This document shows, in pieces, positions 1 through 8,408 of a stretch of DNA of 44,060 nucleotides. Each line of letters starts with the position of its first letter. Position 1 is the first letter of the stretch. The DNA is from Actinomycetes bacterium (GTDB taxonomy: Bacteria; Actinomycetota; Acidimicrobiia; IMCC26256; PALSA-610), in the NCBI GenBank assembly GCA_025463875.1, contig JAODBI010000102.1:1-44060 (forward strand). The letters run 5' to 3'. Both the position numbers and the translations under genes were made by a program. The notes below the pieces were generated by a model. It did no database searches. It was given only the letters and a program-made list of their open reading frames with translations, and was not told where the DNA came from.

Positions 1-2
1 CG

Positions 3-944
3 TCGCCCGAGGACGGCACCGACATCGACGCGCTCCTCCAGCACGCAGACGTCGCGATGTACGTCGGGAAAGCCGAACACAGCGACGCCGTGGGTTATCA
101 CCCGACCCTCGATGTCAACACACCGACGCGCCTTGCAATCCTCAACGAGCTGCCCAAGGCGATCCGCGACGGCGAGCTGTTACTCCAGTACCAACCCAAG
201 ACCGACATCGCGACGGGAACAGTGGTCGGCGCGGAGGCGCTCGTCCGCTGGCAACATCCGACGCGCGGCCTGATCGCACCGGACGCCTTCGTCCCCGCGG
301 CCGAGCACAGCGGCCTCATCAAGCCACTGACCAGCTGGGTGCTCGACGGCGCGCTGGCTCAGTGCCGGCACTGGAACGACGTGGGCACGCGCACGCGCCG
401 GCCGGGACGCGCCGACCTGAGCGTTGCGGTGAACGTGTCGGCGCGCAACCTGCTCGACGAACGCTTCGCCGAAGAGGTGCGCGACGCCCTCGACCGTCAC
501 GGCGTCGCCGCCGCGCTCCTCACGCTCGAGGTGACCGAGACCGCGATCATGGCCGACCCTCCGCGCGCGCACGCCATCCTCCAAGTCCTGCACGGACTCG
601 GAGTCAAGCTCTCGATCGACGACTTCGGCACCGGTTACTCGTCCTTGTCGTACCTCAAGCTTCTCCCGGTCAATGAGCTGAAGATCGACAAGTCGTTCGT
701 GAGACACATGAACATCGAACCGAACGACTTCAGCATCGTGCGTTCTGTCATCGACCTCGCGCACAACCTGGGGCTCGAGACCGTCGCCGAAGGCATCGAG
801 GACCGCGACACTCTGCAGCGGCTCACGGCCCTCGGATGCGACTTCGCCCAGGGCTACTACCTCGCGAGCCCGATGAACGCGGATGCGTTCGACGCCTGGC
901 TCCTGGCCGACGTCGAGCCGTCCCTGCCTACCCGGCGCGCGTGA
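3..944 (+). CDS. GGDEF-EAL (c-di-GMP phosphodiesterase-type) protein, C-terminal part; 5' end lies outside the window
   Basis: Frame is open from nt 3 (SPEDGTDIDALLQHADVAMYVGKA, typical GGDEF C-terminus), followed by EAL-domain motifs EALVRWQHP, DDFGTGYSSLSYLKLLPVNELKIDKSFV, ETVAEGIE, FAQGYYLASP. Confidence 0.9.
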   Translation, partial: SPEDGTDIDALLQHADVAMYVGKAEHSDAVGYHPTLDVNTPTRLAILNELPKAIRDGELLLQYQPKTDIATGTVVGAEALVRWQHPTRGLIAPDAFVPAAEHSGLIKPLTSWVLDGALAQCRHWNDVGTRTRRPGRADLSVAVNVSARNLLDERFAEEVRDALDRHGVAAALLTLEVTETAIMADPPRAHAILQVLHGLGVKLSIDDFGTGYSSLSYLKLLPVNELKIDKSFVRHMNIEPNDFSIVRSVIDLAHNLGLETVAEGIEDRDTLQRLTALGCDFAQGYYLASPMNADAFDAWLLADVEPSLPTRRA

Positions 945-1001
945 ACACACGCGCCGAAGGCCACCTCGTCGTGCCCGCGCGCCGGGCGCGCGGGCACGTC
1001 G

Positions 1002-2699
1002 TCAGTTGGCGGCGATGCGCACGATGGGTTGGGGGATCCGGAGGCCGCCGGCCGAGCCGTAGAACTTGGCCTTCCCGAACGTGAAGACACCACCATCGGC
1101 CGCAGCCATCCAGTAGCCCGCGCCGTCACCGGAGGCGGCGATACCGACGATCGGCTGGTTGAGCCGGATGTTTCCCGTCGACCCGAAGAACGGAGCGTTG
1201 AACGAGAAGATGCCTCCGTCGGAAGCAACGAGCCAGTACCCGCCGGTCACCGGGTCGGCGGTCATGCCGACGATGGGCTGGTTGAGTCGAATCGCGCCGG
1301 TCGATCCGTAGAAGGCCGCGTCGCCGAAGGCGAAGATGCCACCGTCCTTCGCGACGAACCAGTACCCCTTGCCGCTGATCGTCGCGGTCATGCCCACGAT
1401 GGGTTGATTGAGTCGCACGCCTGCGAGCGATCCGAACAGCCTGGCGCTGCCGAACGCGTGGACGCTGCCGTCCCGCCCGACGAGCCAGTAACCACGGCCG
1501 TCCGGGGTGGCGGCAATGTCGATGATCGATGAGCGGAGGGGAAGGCCCGGGGCCGACCCGTAGAACTTGGCCGAACCGTGCGTGAACACTCCGCCGTCGG
1601 CGCCGACGAGCCAATATCCTCCGCCGGACGGCGTCGCCGCCATGCCCACGATCGGGCCGTTGAGCTTCTGTCCCGCCTCCGAGCCGTGCGGGGCCGCCTG
1701 GCCGTACGCGTAGATCGCGCCACCCGAGCTGGTCAGCCAGTAGCCGGTACTCGCCTTGGAGACGATGTGGCCGCCATCCGGGGGCGGCGGGGGCTTCGTG
1801 ACGGTCTGGTAAATGAGGGCGACGTGACCTCGTCCGTGCCACTGGCCCTGGTAGTAGGGGGCGCTGATCTGCCCGGTGGGCGAGCTGAAGCCGGAACCTC
1901 CGCCGCCGCCCGCGCCGACTCCGCCACCGCCGCCACCGAAGTAGCCACCGCCGCCACCGCCGCCACCGGAAGCACCCGCGCCTCCGGCCGCACGGGTGGA
2001 GGGCGACGTTGTCGGACCGGCGCCCGAGGTCGCACCCGTACCACCGACTCCGGGAGCGCCGGGCATTGCCGCCCCACCGCCGCCGGTGCCCGCGGGCTGT
2101 CCTGCTGCTCCGGCGCCCGTGGTGTGAACGGTGCTACCGCCGCCACCCGCACTCAACAGCGCGGCGCCGCCACCGCCACCGCCGCCGGCCGCCAGCACGA
2201 GCGCGCCGCCCGCACTGAACACGAAGCTGCCAGCGCCGCCGCCACCACCGGCCGTCGTCGAGCTGGCTCCCATGTCGCCGGTCGAGATGGTGTAGTTCTG
2301 ACCCGGCTGCACCGCGAGGAGCACGTTGACCGCGCCCCCGAGTCCACCGGCCGACTGGCTACCGCTGCCGCCTTGGCCGCCACTGACGTCGACACAGACT
2401 CTTCCGCCGGCCACGTTCGGCGGAACGACCCAGTTCTGCAACTGCGCCGAGAAGTTGAAGTCGACGGCGAAGAAGTTCTTGCCCTGTGCCGCCTCGTACG
2501 TGTCGCAGTTCTGGATGGGAGCGACGCTGTCGTTGGCGCCCACTCCGGCAGCTCCGGCGCCGTGCGCACCCGCGGTCGCGATCACCGACCCGACGCAGAC
2601 CCCGACGGTCGCGAGCGCCATGCGCGCTCGGGGTCGACGCGCGCTCGGCCGTGCGTGCGCGGAAACGGTTGACCGACGACTGCTTCGGAAGTGAGACAT
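1002..2699 (-). CDS. Secreted glycine-rich protein with six C-terminal propeller-like repeats
   Basis: N-terminal signal-like segment, Gly-rich middle (GGGGGGGGYFGGGGGGVGAGGGGGSGFSS), and six repeats of the type GYWLVxxDGGIFxFGxAxFYGS....LNQPIVGMxA. Confidence 0.85.
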   Translation of the reverse strand: MSHFRSSRRSTVSAHARPSARRPRARMALATVGVCVGSVIATAGAHGAGAAGVGANDSVAPIQNCDTYEAAQGKNFFAVDFNFSAQLQNWVVPPNVAGGRVCVDVSGGQGGSGSQSAGGLGGAVNVLLAVQPGQNYTISTGDMGASSTTAGGGGGAGSFVFSAGGALVLAAGGGGGGGAALLSAGGGGSTVHTTGAGAAGQPAGTGGGGAAMPGAPGVGGTGATSGAGPTTSPSTRAAGGAGASGGGGGGGGYFGGGGGGVGAGGGGGSGFSSPTGQISAPYYQGQWHGRGHVALIYQTVTKPPPPPDGGHIVSKASTGYWLTSSGGAIYAYGQAAPHGSEAGQKLNGPIVGMAATPSGGGYWLVGADGGVFTHGSAKFYGSAPGLPLRSSIIDIAATPDGRGYWLVGRDGSVHAFGSARLFGSLAGVRLNQPIVGMTATISGKGYWFVAKDGGIFAFGDAAFYGSTGAIRLNQPIVGMTADPVTGGYWLVASDGGIFSFNAPFFGSTGNIRLNQPIVGIAASGDGAGYWMAAADGGVFTFGKAKFYGSAGGLRIPQPIVRIAAN

Positions 2700-2873
2700 T
2701 CCCGCCCTTGGCTCTACTCGAGGGACTGCGTCTGATGTGACCGTTCACGACCGCGCCGCCGGAAAAATCCCATTGGTGCCGCCGCAATGCGTGACCGAAT
2801 GACGCCCTACGGTCGCGCGACGCAGGCTAACTGCTCAGCGCAACGACCGCCAACACCGAAGCCCGTCAACGAC

Positions 2874-2895
2874 GGGCCGCCCGGGACTCGAACCC
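2874..2895 (-). repeat. Isolated copy of the tRNA-Lys 3' end (T-arm/acceptor), att-like remnant
   Basis: gggccgcccgggactcgaaccc (2874-2895) is identical to 5670-5691 of the tRNA-Lys gene. No matching 5' acceptor half was found nearby, so it is not a complete tRNA. Confidence 0.65.
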
Positions 2896-3064
2896 CGGCT
2901 CACCACGATGTGCAGCGCCGACTCCGGGTGCTGCGGAGGCGAACCACCCCAGAGTCAATCGATCAACTTCGACGTGCTTATTGTTTGATTCCTGTTGACC
3001 AGGAGGTTTGCGAGAAGCGCACGCGGGCGGGGCGCGGTGATCTTCAGCTCCGAAGCGGGAGCGG

Positions 3065-3739
3065 TCAGGCGGTCGGCATCCGACGACGTCTCCTGCTGAG
3101 CATGGTGACGGCAGCGCCCAAGACGACGACCGCCGCGACCAGCAATGCGATCAGCCATCCCCACGAAGAGGACCCACCGTCATGCGACACTGCATCGTTC
3201 GCGCCCGTCTTCTGCGGAGTCGACACGGTCGTCGACGGTGCCGTTGCGACGGGTGTGAGCGTGCCGTTCCCGTTGAATGCCGCCTTGGTCCTCTCGGCGA
3301 AGGGCGAGCGTATCCAGCGCTCCGAGGTGACGGTTGCGCCCGCGCCCAGGATTTGAGGAGGCATACCGACCCAGACGTTGTTCCCGTCGCTGGCGTAATA
3401 GACCCGCAACTCCCCGGCTTGCGGGTTATCCCACCGGTCGCCGACCGCGAGATGGCAAATCGGGAGATTCGAAGGTGGCTTCTCGCTCACTACCTTGCCG
3501 AAGATCGAGGTAGGCAACCAGCTCTGCATGAAGGCGGCCGCTTGGGTGCTGTCGAGCACACGCGGCGCGGCACCCGGACAGGTCACCTTCGCACTGAGGA
3601 TGACGATGCCGTCGCCGATGTCGGTTCCGTCAGTCGCCGCCCGCGCGGGTGACGACGCGGCCAGCACGACGAAGAGCGCGGCGACGACGGCAATCGACAC
3701 GACGGGGCGACGAGCAACAAAGGGGTGCACACCCATCAT
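3065..3739 (-). CDS. Secreted/membrane-anchored hypothetical protein (signal peptide, C-terminal TM helix and Arg-rich tail)
   Basis: N-term VVSIAVVAALFVVLAASSPARA; C-term WGWLIALLVAAVVVLGAAVTMLSRRRRR. Confidence 0.7.
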   Translation of the reverse strand: MMGVHPFVARRPVVSIAVVAALFVVLAASSPARAATDGTDIGDGIVILSAKVTCPGAAPRVLDSTQAAAFMQSWLPTSIFGKVVSEKPPSNLPICHLAVGDRWDNPQAGELRVYYASDGNNVWVGMPPQILGAGATVTSERWIRSPFAERTKAAFNGNGTLTPVATAPSTTVSTPQKTGANDAVSHDGGSSSWGWLIALLVAAVVVLGAAVTMLSRRRRRMPTA

Positions 3740-3806
3740 TTCACGGTACCAGTGTCCGATATCGGGGGGCCGCGCGAGCCGCGTTACGGATGGGCCCTTG
3801 GACGCA

Positions 3807-3839
3807 TAGGAGGGGATGGGCCAAGCCCATCCCCTCCTA
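3807..3839. terminator. Perfect 15-bp stem / 3-nt loop hairpin in an intergenic region
   Basis: taggaggggatgggc-caa-gcccatcccctccta, located downstream of the minus-strand gene ending at 3888. No clear T-tract. Confidence 0.6.
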
Positions 3840-3887
3840 CCGTATGTTCCTGCTCAGCGAACGGGCGCTGTGTCAGATTGTCTAGTC

Positions 3888-5474
3888 CTAGCTGTCACCG
3901 CATCCGAAGTCGGAAACTCCGGGATACGTCTCCGTACATGCCTTGCTGAAGGTGAACGTGTCCGTCGTCGAGGTGTTGCTCGCCCGGATGTGCAGGAACG
4001 CTGTGCTGCTCACCGATGCGGTCGTGATGTCCTTCAGCGCCCGTATCTGCGCGGACGACGGAGGACCGACGTTGGTCGGCAGGTTCGCCGTCTGGGAATG
4101 GGCGACGGCGAGGTTATTGAACGTCGACGCGATACCTGCGGTTCCCGACCCGCAGAGCGCGAGGGCGGTCGGCAAGAACGGGAAGACCACGTCGGAATGG
4201 GCCGCTGCCTGCGACTCGCCCGCGGTCGACGCCGGGACCTGCTCGACGTAGCCGTTGAACGTTACGACCGCCGTCGGGACCGCCAACTCGCCGATCACCG
4301 GCTTGTTGAGCGAGACGTCGGTGCTGCTGTCCGCCAAGCCGGTAACGAACGAGCCGGGATTCACCCAGCCTCCCGTGATGTCGAAGCCCTCCGGCGTGTT
4401 CAGCCCGCACGCGTCGGAACCGGCCACCAGCGACGGGTTCAGGTCGAGCTCGGCACCGAGGTTCAACGCCGTGTCGCCATTGGTCGGTGCAGTCGCGCTC
4501 GGCTGACCGATGACGAGCGCCGCCGTCGCCGCCGTGGCCGTCGCGGCCGCGTTGAGCACGACAGTCGTGGCGTTCGTCACCGTCTTGATGTAGTCACCGG
4601 CCGGGATCCCCGCACCCGTGATCGGCAGGTCCTTGTCCCACGACTGGAAGCTCGCGCTCGCCGATGTCAGGGTCGTCGACGTGGTCGTCGTATGGCCGTC
4701 GTGCACCGTACGTGCGGTGGTCTGATTGGTCGCCGGACCGACGCTCAGGCTCTGGCCGGTGCCCGTCGCCGTGGCGACCGGCGCGACAGTCACCTGCGTT
4801 GCGCTGGTGCGCACGGTGATCTTGGCGCCGTGCGCCATGTTCGTGCCGGTGATCGTGCGACCGACGTCTCCCGGTTGGAAGTTGGCAGTCGCCGACGTCA
4901 CCGTGCCGGAGCCCGACGAGGTCGCGCCGTCGGTCACCGTGCGCGAGGTGGTGTTCTCGAGCGTCCACCTCCGGCCCGTGAAGGTCCCGGTCGCGTTCGC
5001 GCTGAGCACCGCGTGTGTCGCGTCGGTGAACGTCTTGATGAACGTACCCGCCGGAAGGCCCGACGCGGTGAGGGCGGCCGCGGGAGTCGCGCCACCGTTC
5101 AGCGACGCCGACGAGGCCCAGCCGCTGATCGGGTGATCGACGTCGGTGGAGGCGAAGTGACCCACCGTCAACACGACGTTCGGGCTTCCGCTCGTCGTGC
5201 TGCCGGTCACTTGGCGACCAGCGCCGAAGTGCCACACGGCCTGCGGGAAGTCCTCAGTCTTGTAGAAATGGCTCGCGAAACCGTCCGCGGTAGTCAACGT
5301 GCACGAGACCTTCAAGTTGCTCTGACCGGACGGCGTGTTCGGGAACATCGAGATGCCGCCGGATCCGGCGGTGGCACACGAGTCCACTACCGCTCCGGCG
5401 GGGCTGGCGAGGATCACGCCGGTCACGGCCAACGCGGCCGCGATCAACGCAATCGTGAATTTACGTCGAGACAT
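3888..5474 (-). CDS. Secreted protein with tandem Ig-like/phage-tail-like repeats
   Basis: Start MSRRKFTIALIAAALAVTGVILASPAGA. Internal repeats such as RTVTDGATSSGSGTVTSATANFQPGDVGRTITGTNMAHGAKITV and RTVHDGHTTTTSTTLTSASASFQSWDKDLPITGAGIPAGDYIKTV. Confidence 0.75.
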   Translation of the reverse strand: MSRRKFTIALIAAALAVTGVILASPAGAVVDSCATAGSGGISMFPNTPSGQSNLKVSCTLTTADGFASHFYKTEDFPQAVWHFGAGRQVTGSTTSGSPNVVLTVGHFASTDVDHPISGWASSASLNGGATPAAALTASGLPAGTFIKTFTDATHAVLSANATGTFTGRRWTLENTTSRTVTDGATSSGSGTVTSATANFQPGDVGRTITGTNMAHGAKITVRTSATQVTVAPVATATGTGQSLSVGPATNQTTARTVHDGHTTTTSTTLTSASASFQSWDKDLPITGAGIPAGDYIKTVTNATTVVLNAAATATAATAALVIGQPSATAPTNGDTALNLGAELDLNPSLVAGSDACGLNTPEGFDITGGWVNPGSFVTGLADSSTDVSLNKPVIGELAVPTAVVTFNGYVEQVPASTAGESQAAAHSDVVFPFLPTALALCGSGTAGIASTFNNLAVAHSQTANLPTNVGPPSSAQIRALKDITTASVSSTAFLHIRASNTSTTDTFTFSKACTETYPGVSDFGCGDS

Positions 5475-5530
5475 GCCCCAACTCCCCCCGATGACGAAAG
5501 CACCGACGTGCGCCGGGCGCTCGTGTTTCC

Positions 5531-5581
5531 AAATGTTTCCAACCGCTTTCCCAAAACCGGAGGAGCCGGAAACATTTTTTT
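5531..5581 (+). terminator. Hairpin with 10-bp arms followed by T7; terminator-like on the plus strand
   Basis: aaatgtttcc (5531-5540) ... ggaaacattt (5568-5577), with a T-run 5575-5581. Confidence 0.4.
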
Positions 5582-5668
5582 GTCGCCGCGCGTCGGACCA
5601 GGTCAGACGTGCGCGTCCAGTTGACGGGCGCCGGCCTTGAACGCGCCGACCCATTCGCGCATTCGTCG

Positions 5669-5741
5669 TGGGCCGCCCGGGACTCGAACCCGGAACCTGC
5701 GGATTAAAAGTCCGTCGCGCTGCCAATTGCGCCAGCGGCCC
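5669..5741 (-). tRNA. tRNA-Lys (anticodon TTT)
   Basis: Minus strand: gggccgctggcgcaattggcagcgcgacggacttttaatccgcaggttccgggttcgagtcccgggcggccca. Acceptor gggccgc/gcggccc; anticodon loop cttttaa. Confidence 0.92.
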
Positions 5742-5885
5742 CGTGCGTCTTCGTGGCGGTCAACACGACGCGCGCCGGGGAAGTTCCGCGGCGTCGCGTA
5801 GAACGCTGACCGTCCCAAATCGCGCGCAAGGCTATTGGGTCCGCCGCCGCGCTCGTCCGAATGGGGTCGAGGAGCAGCGCGCGGA

Positions 5886-6779
5886 TCAGGTGGCGATGGG
5901 CAGGACGAGGAGCTTGATGTTCCGGGCGTCGGGGCCGTACGCGAACACGAAGTGGCGCGACCCGGCCGGGGCATCGATCGTCACCGGGCCGTAGTCGGCC
6001 TTGCCGCTGCACGTGCCGGGTTGGCTCGGATACAGGGAGAGTTGCAGCGAACCCGGAGTCACCGCGTACGGGACCTGCGACGTGCCGCCAATGCTCGTCG
6101 ACGTGTTTTCGGTGTCGGTGGCGGTCTTCAGGCAACCCGTGACGCCCGCAATGCCCGCGCGCCATGAACCGTCCGGGACGACGTACTGGATCGACGCCGC
6201 GCCGATCGCGATCAACGCCTTGGCCGGCACCGCGTTGAGCGTCGAGTTGATGTCGGAATGCGACTCGAAGAAGCTCTGATCCGCGCCGGCGGCCGGGCCG
6301 TTGCCCGACTTCGGATCCTGGCCCTGGAAGACGATGGTCACCTGCTCGCCGCCCTTCCAGGTCTCGCTCTGCGTGATGATCTGGTGGTCATCGGCGCGCG
6401 AACCGGCGACGAAGGCGATGGTCGACCAGTTGCCGGAGGAGTCGCTCGCCGTCACGTCGATGTAGTCGCTCGCGGTGCCGAAGGGAACGGTTGCCAGCTT
6501 CTTGCCGCACGAGTCGTTGCCGCTGAAGCCCTGCCACACGTCGATGTCACCGCTCGGATACGTCGCATTGGTGAAGAGGTTGACGAAGCGAACTCGCGCC
6601 TTCTGCGGACCGGGATCGGTGAAGCACTTCCCGTTGGCGACGCCGGCGCTCGTCGTCGTGACTCCACCGGGCGCGGTGCTGTCGGACGGCGCGGCGGCCG
6701 GCTTCGAACCGCCACCGCCCCCGCACGCCGCGAGCAGCAGAGTCGAGACTCCCAGGATGACCAGCGCGCGAGTACGCAT
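5886..6779 (-). CDS. Lipoprotein, possibly DUF4397-like
   Basis: MRTRALVILGVSTLLLAACGGGGG lipobox; body contains ARVRFVNLFTNATYPSGDIDVWQG, which resembles DUF4397 proteins. Confidence 0.7.
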   Translation of the reverse strand: MRTRALVILGVSTLLLAACGGGGGSKPAAAPSDSTAPGGVTTTSAGVANGKCFTDPGPQKARVRFVNLFTNATYPSGDIDVWQGFSGNDSCGKKLATVPFGTASDYIDVTASDSSGNWSTIAFVAGSRADDHQIITQSETWKGGEQVTIVFQGQDPKSGNGPAAGADQSFFESHSDINSTLNAVPAKALIAIGAASIQYVVPDGSWRAGIAGVTGCLKTATDTENTSTSIGGTSQVPYAVTPGSLQLSLYPSQPGTCSGKADYGPVTIDAPAGSRHFVFAYGPDARNIKLLVLPIAT

Positions 6780-6915
6780 GTGCCGGCGAACGACCACGTG
6801 ACTACCTCCGTTTGGGTCGGCAGAAGGTACTCGCGGCGCGGCCGGGCACCCGGCGATACCGGCAGTGGCGACTGAGCACAGGGGCGCCGCTGCGCAAATT
6901 TGCGGCCTTCTGCGC

Positions 6916-7230
6916 ATGCGGACGCTGCTCTACGCGGCCAAGGACGCGGAGGGCCGGCCGGTCGCGGTCGCGGGCGTCGCCCTCTTCGGCGACCTCGCCT
7001 ACCCGTTCACGTTGCTGAGCGACCCCGACACAAGACGGCCGCGTCGTCGCGCTACATGCTGCACACCTTCGTCGCGCTCGACCTCGGCCAGGAGGGTGCG
7101 CGCCACCTGGTCGTCGGTTCGGCGCTCCGCGAGCGCGAAGGCAACCACTACTTCCAGCACCCTGCTCGGCTACCGGGTGCGCAACCTTCGACTCGACGTA
7201 ACGCCCTGGCCGCGCGGCAGTTGCGCGACG
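6916..7230 (+). pseudogene. Frame-disrupted small gene (acetyltransferase-like or unknown)
   Basis: MRTLLYAAKDAEGRPVAVAGVALFGDLAYPFTLLSDPDT is in one frame, KTAASSRYMLHTFVALDLGQEGARHLVVGSALREREGNHYFQH is in a second, and LLGYRVRNLRLDVT is back in the first. Confidence 0.55.
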
Positions 7231-7232
7231 CG

Positions 7233-8408
7233 TCAGCCGAGCGGTTCGCTCGGCACGTCGAAGTAGTCCTGGTAGCGCCGCGCCCGCTCCCGCCATACAC
7301 CCTCGTCGAGACCGGTGTCGGCGAACGTGTAGGTGTGCGTGCCGTGCTTGTCCGACGGGTTGGCCGCGAAGAAGTCGCGCATCCTCTGTTCCGCCGGGGG
7401 TTCCAGCTCCAGGCCCAACTTCTCGTAGATCTCGTGGATGGTCGCGAACGGGTCGGCCATGAAGCGGCGGAACTGCACGTCGACGACGCGCCCGGCCGGA
7501 ACCGTCCCGTCCTCGCGCGCCGTCACGGACCGGTCGAGACCGTCGAGGATGTTCTCCGAGAAGTCGGCCGCGACGCCGGGAATCGTCGCTTCGTCACTCG
7601 CGAGTGAACGCAGGCGCGCCACCAACGACGACAACGACGCAAGGATCCGCAATGGATCGCGATGCGTCTGCACCAGCAACGCGTTCGGGTACTCGGCGAG
7701 CAACGCGCCGAGCGACCAGAGATGCCCGGGCGACTTCAACACCCACCGCCGCGCCGGGTGCTTCGACTGCAGGTGCTCGAGAAACATGCGGTGCCATCGG
7801 TACGCGGGCCCCATGTCGGCTTCGTGCAACAACCACGTGGCGTACGACGGCACGCGGTACTGCGTCGGGAAGATCATGCTGCGGAAGTCGGACGCCGTGA
7901 TCCGCACGCATTCCTGCGGCAGCTGCGCGCCCATCGGATGCATCTGTTGGAAGCCCGGCAACACGAGGTCGACGCCCGCCAGCGTCTCGTCGACTTCGGC
8001 GATGCGCGGATCCGTGTCGTACGTCGCGGTCTCGGGCGGCGGGACGGGATGGTCGACCTCCCATGTCAACGGAACGCGCGTCGCGGGATCCATCGCCAGC
8101 AATTCGTGCAGGATCGTGGTGCCGGTGCGGCCCTGACCGACGATCACGATCGGCGGGACGACGTCGACGCCGGCGATCTCCGGATGTGCCCTGCGGTAGT
8201 CCAGGACGCGCATGCGGTCGGCGAGGTATCCGACGAGCTCGCCCCCGACCAAGGCCGCGCCCAACTCGTTCAGCGCGGCTTCCTCGCGCAGGGCGTCGAC
8301 GAGTTGCCCCAGCCCTTCCTTCCACGAGTCGTCGCCGAGATCGGTCAGGCCCGTCTGCTCCGACGCCTGCTCGACGGCGCGGCCCGCGTCGAGATCGACC
8401 GCCGTCAT
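7233..8408 (-). CDS. Sulfotransferase family protein
   Basis: Start MTAVDLDAGRAVEQ; PAPS-binding P-loop-like PIVIVGQGRTGTTILHELLAMDP; HRDPLRILASLSSLVARLRS. Confidence 0.85.
   Translation of the reverse strand: MTAVDLDAGRAVEQASEQTGLTDLGDDSWKEGLGQLVDALREEAALNELGAALVGGELVGYLADRMRVLDYRRAHPEIAGVDVVPPIVIVGQGRTGTTILHELLAMDPATRVPLTWEVDHPVPPPETATYDTDPRIAEVDETLAGVDLVLPGFQQMHPMGAQLPQECVRITASDFRSMIFPTQYRVPSYATWLLHEADMGPAYRWHRMFLEHLQSKHPARRWVLKSPGHLWSLGALLAEYPNALLVQTHRDPLRILASLSSLVARLRSLASDEATIPGVAADFSENILDGLDRSVTAREDGTVPAGRVVDVQFRRFMADPFATIHEIYEKLGLELEPPAEQRMRDFFAANPSDKHGTHTYTFADTGLDEGVWRERARRYQDYFDVPSEPLG

Noticed and set aside
2874-2960. A complete second tRNA gene
   Set aside because: T-arm and 3' acceptor sequence present but no matching 5' acceptor strand, D-arm or anticodon arm found upstream on the minus strand.
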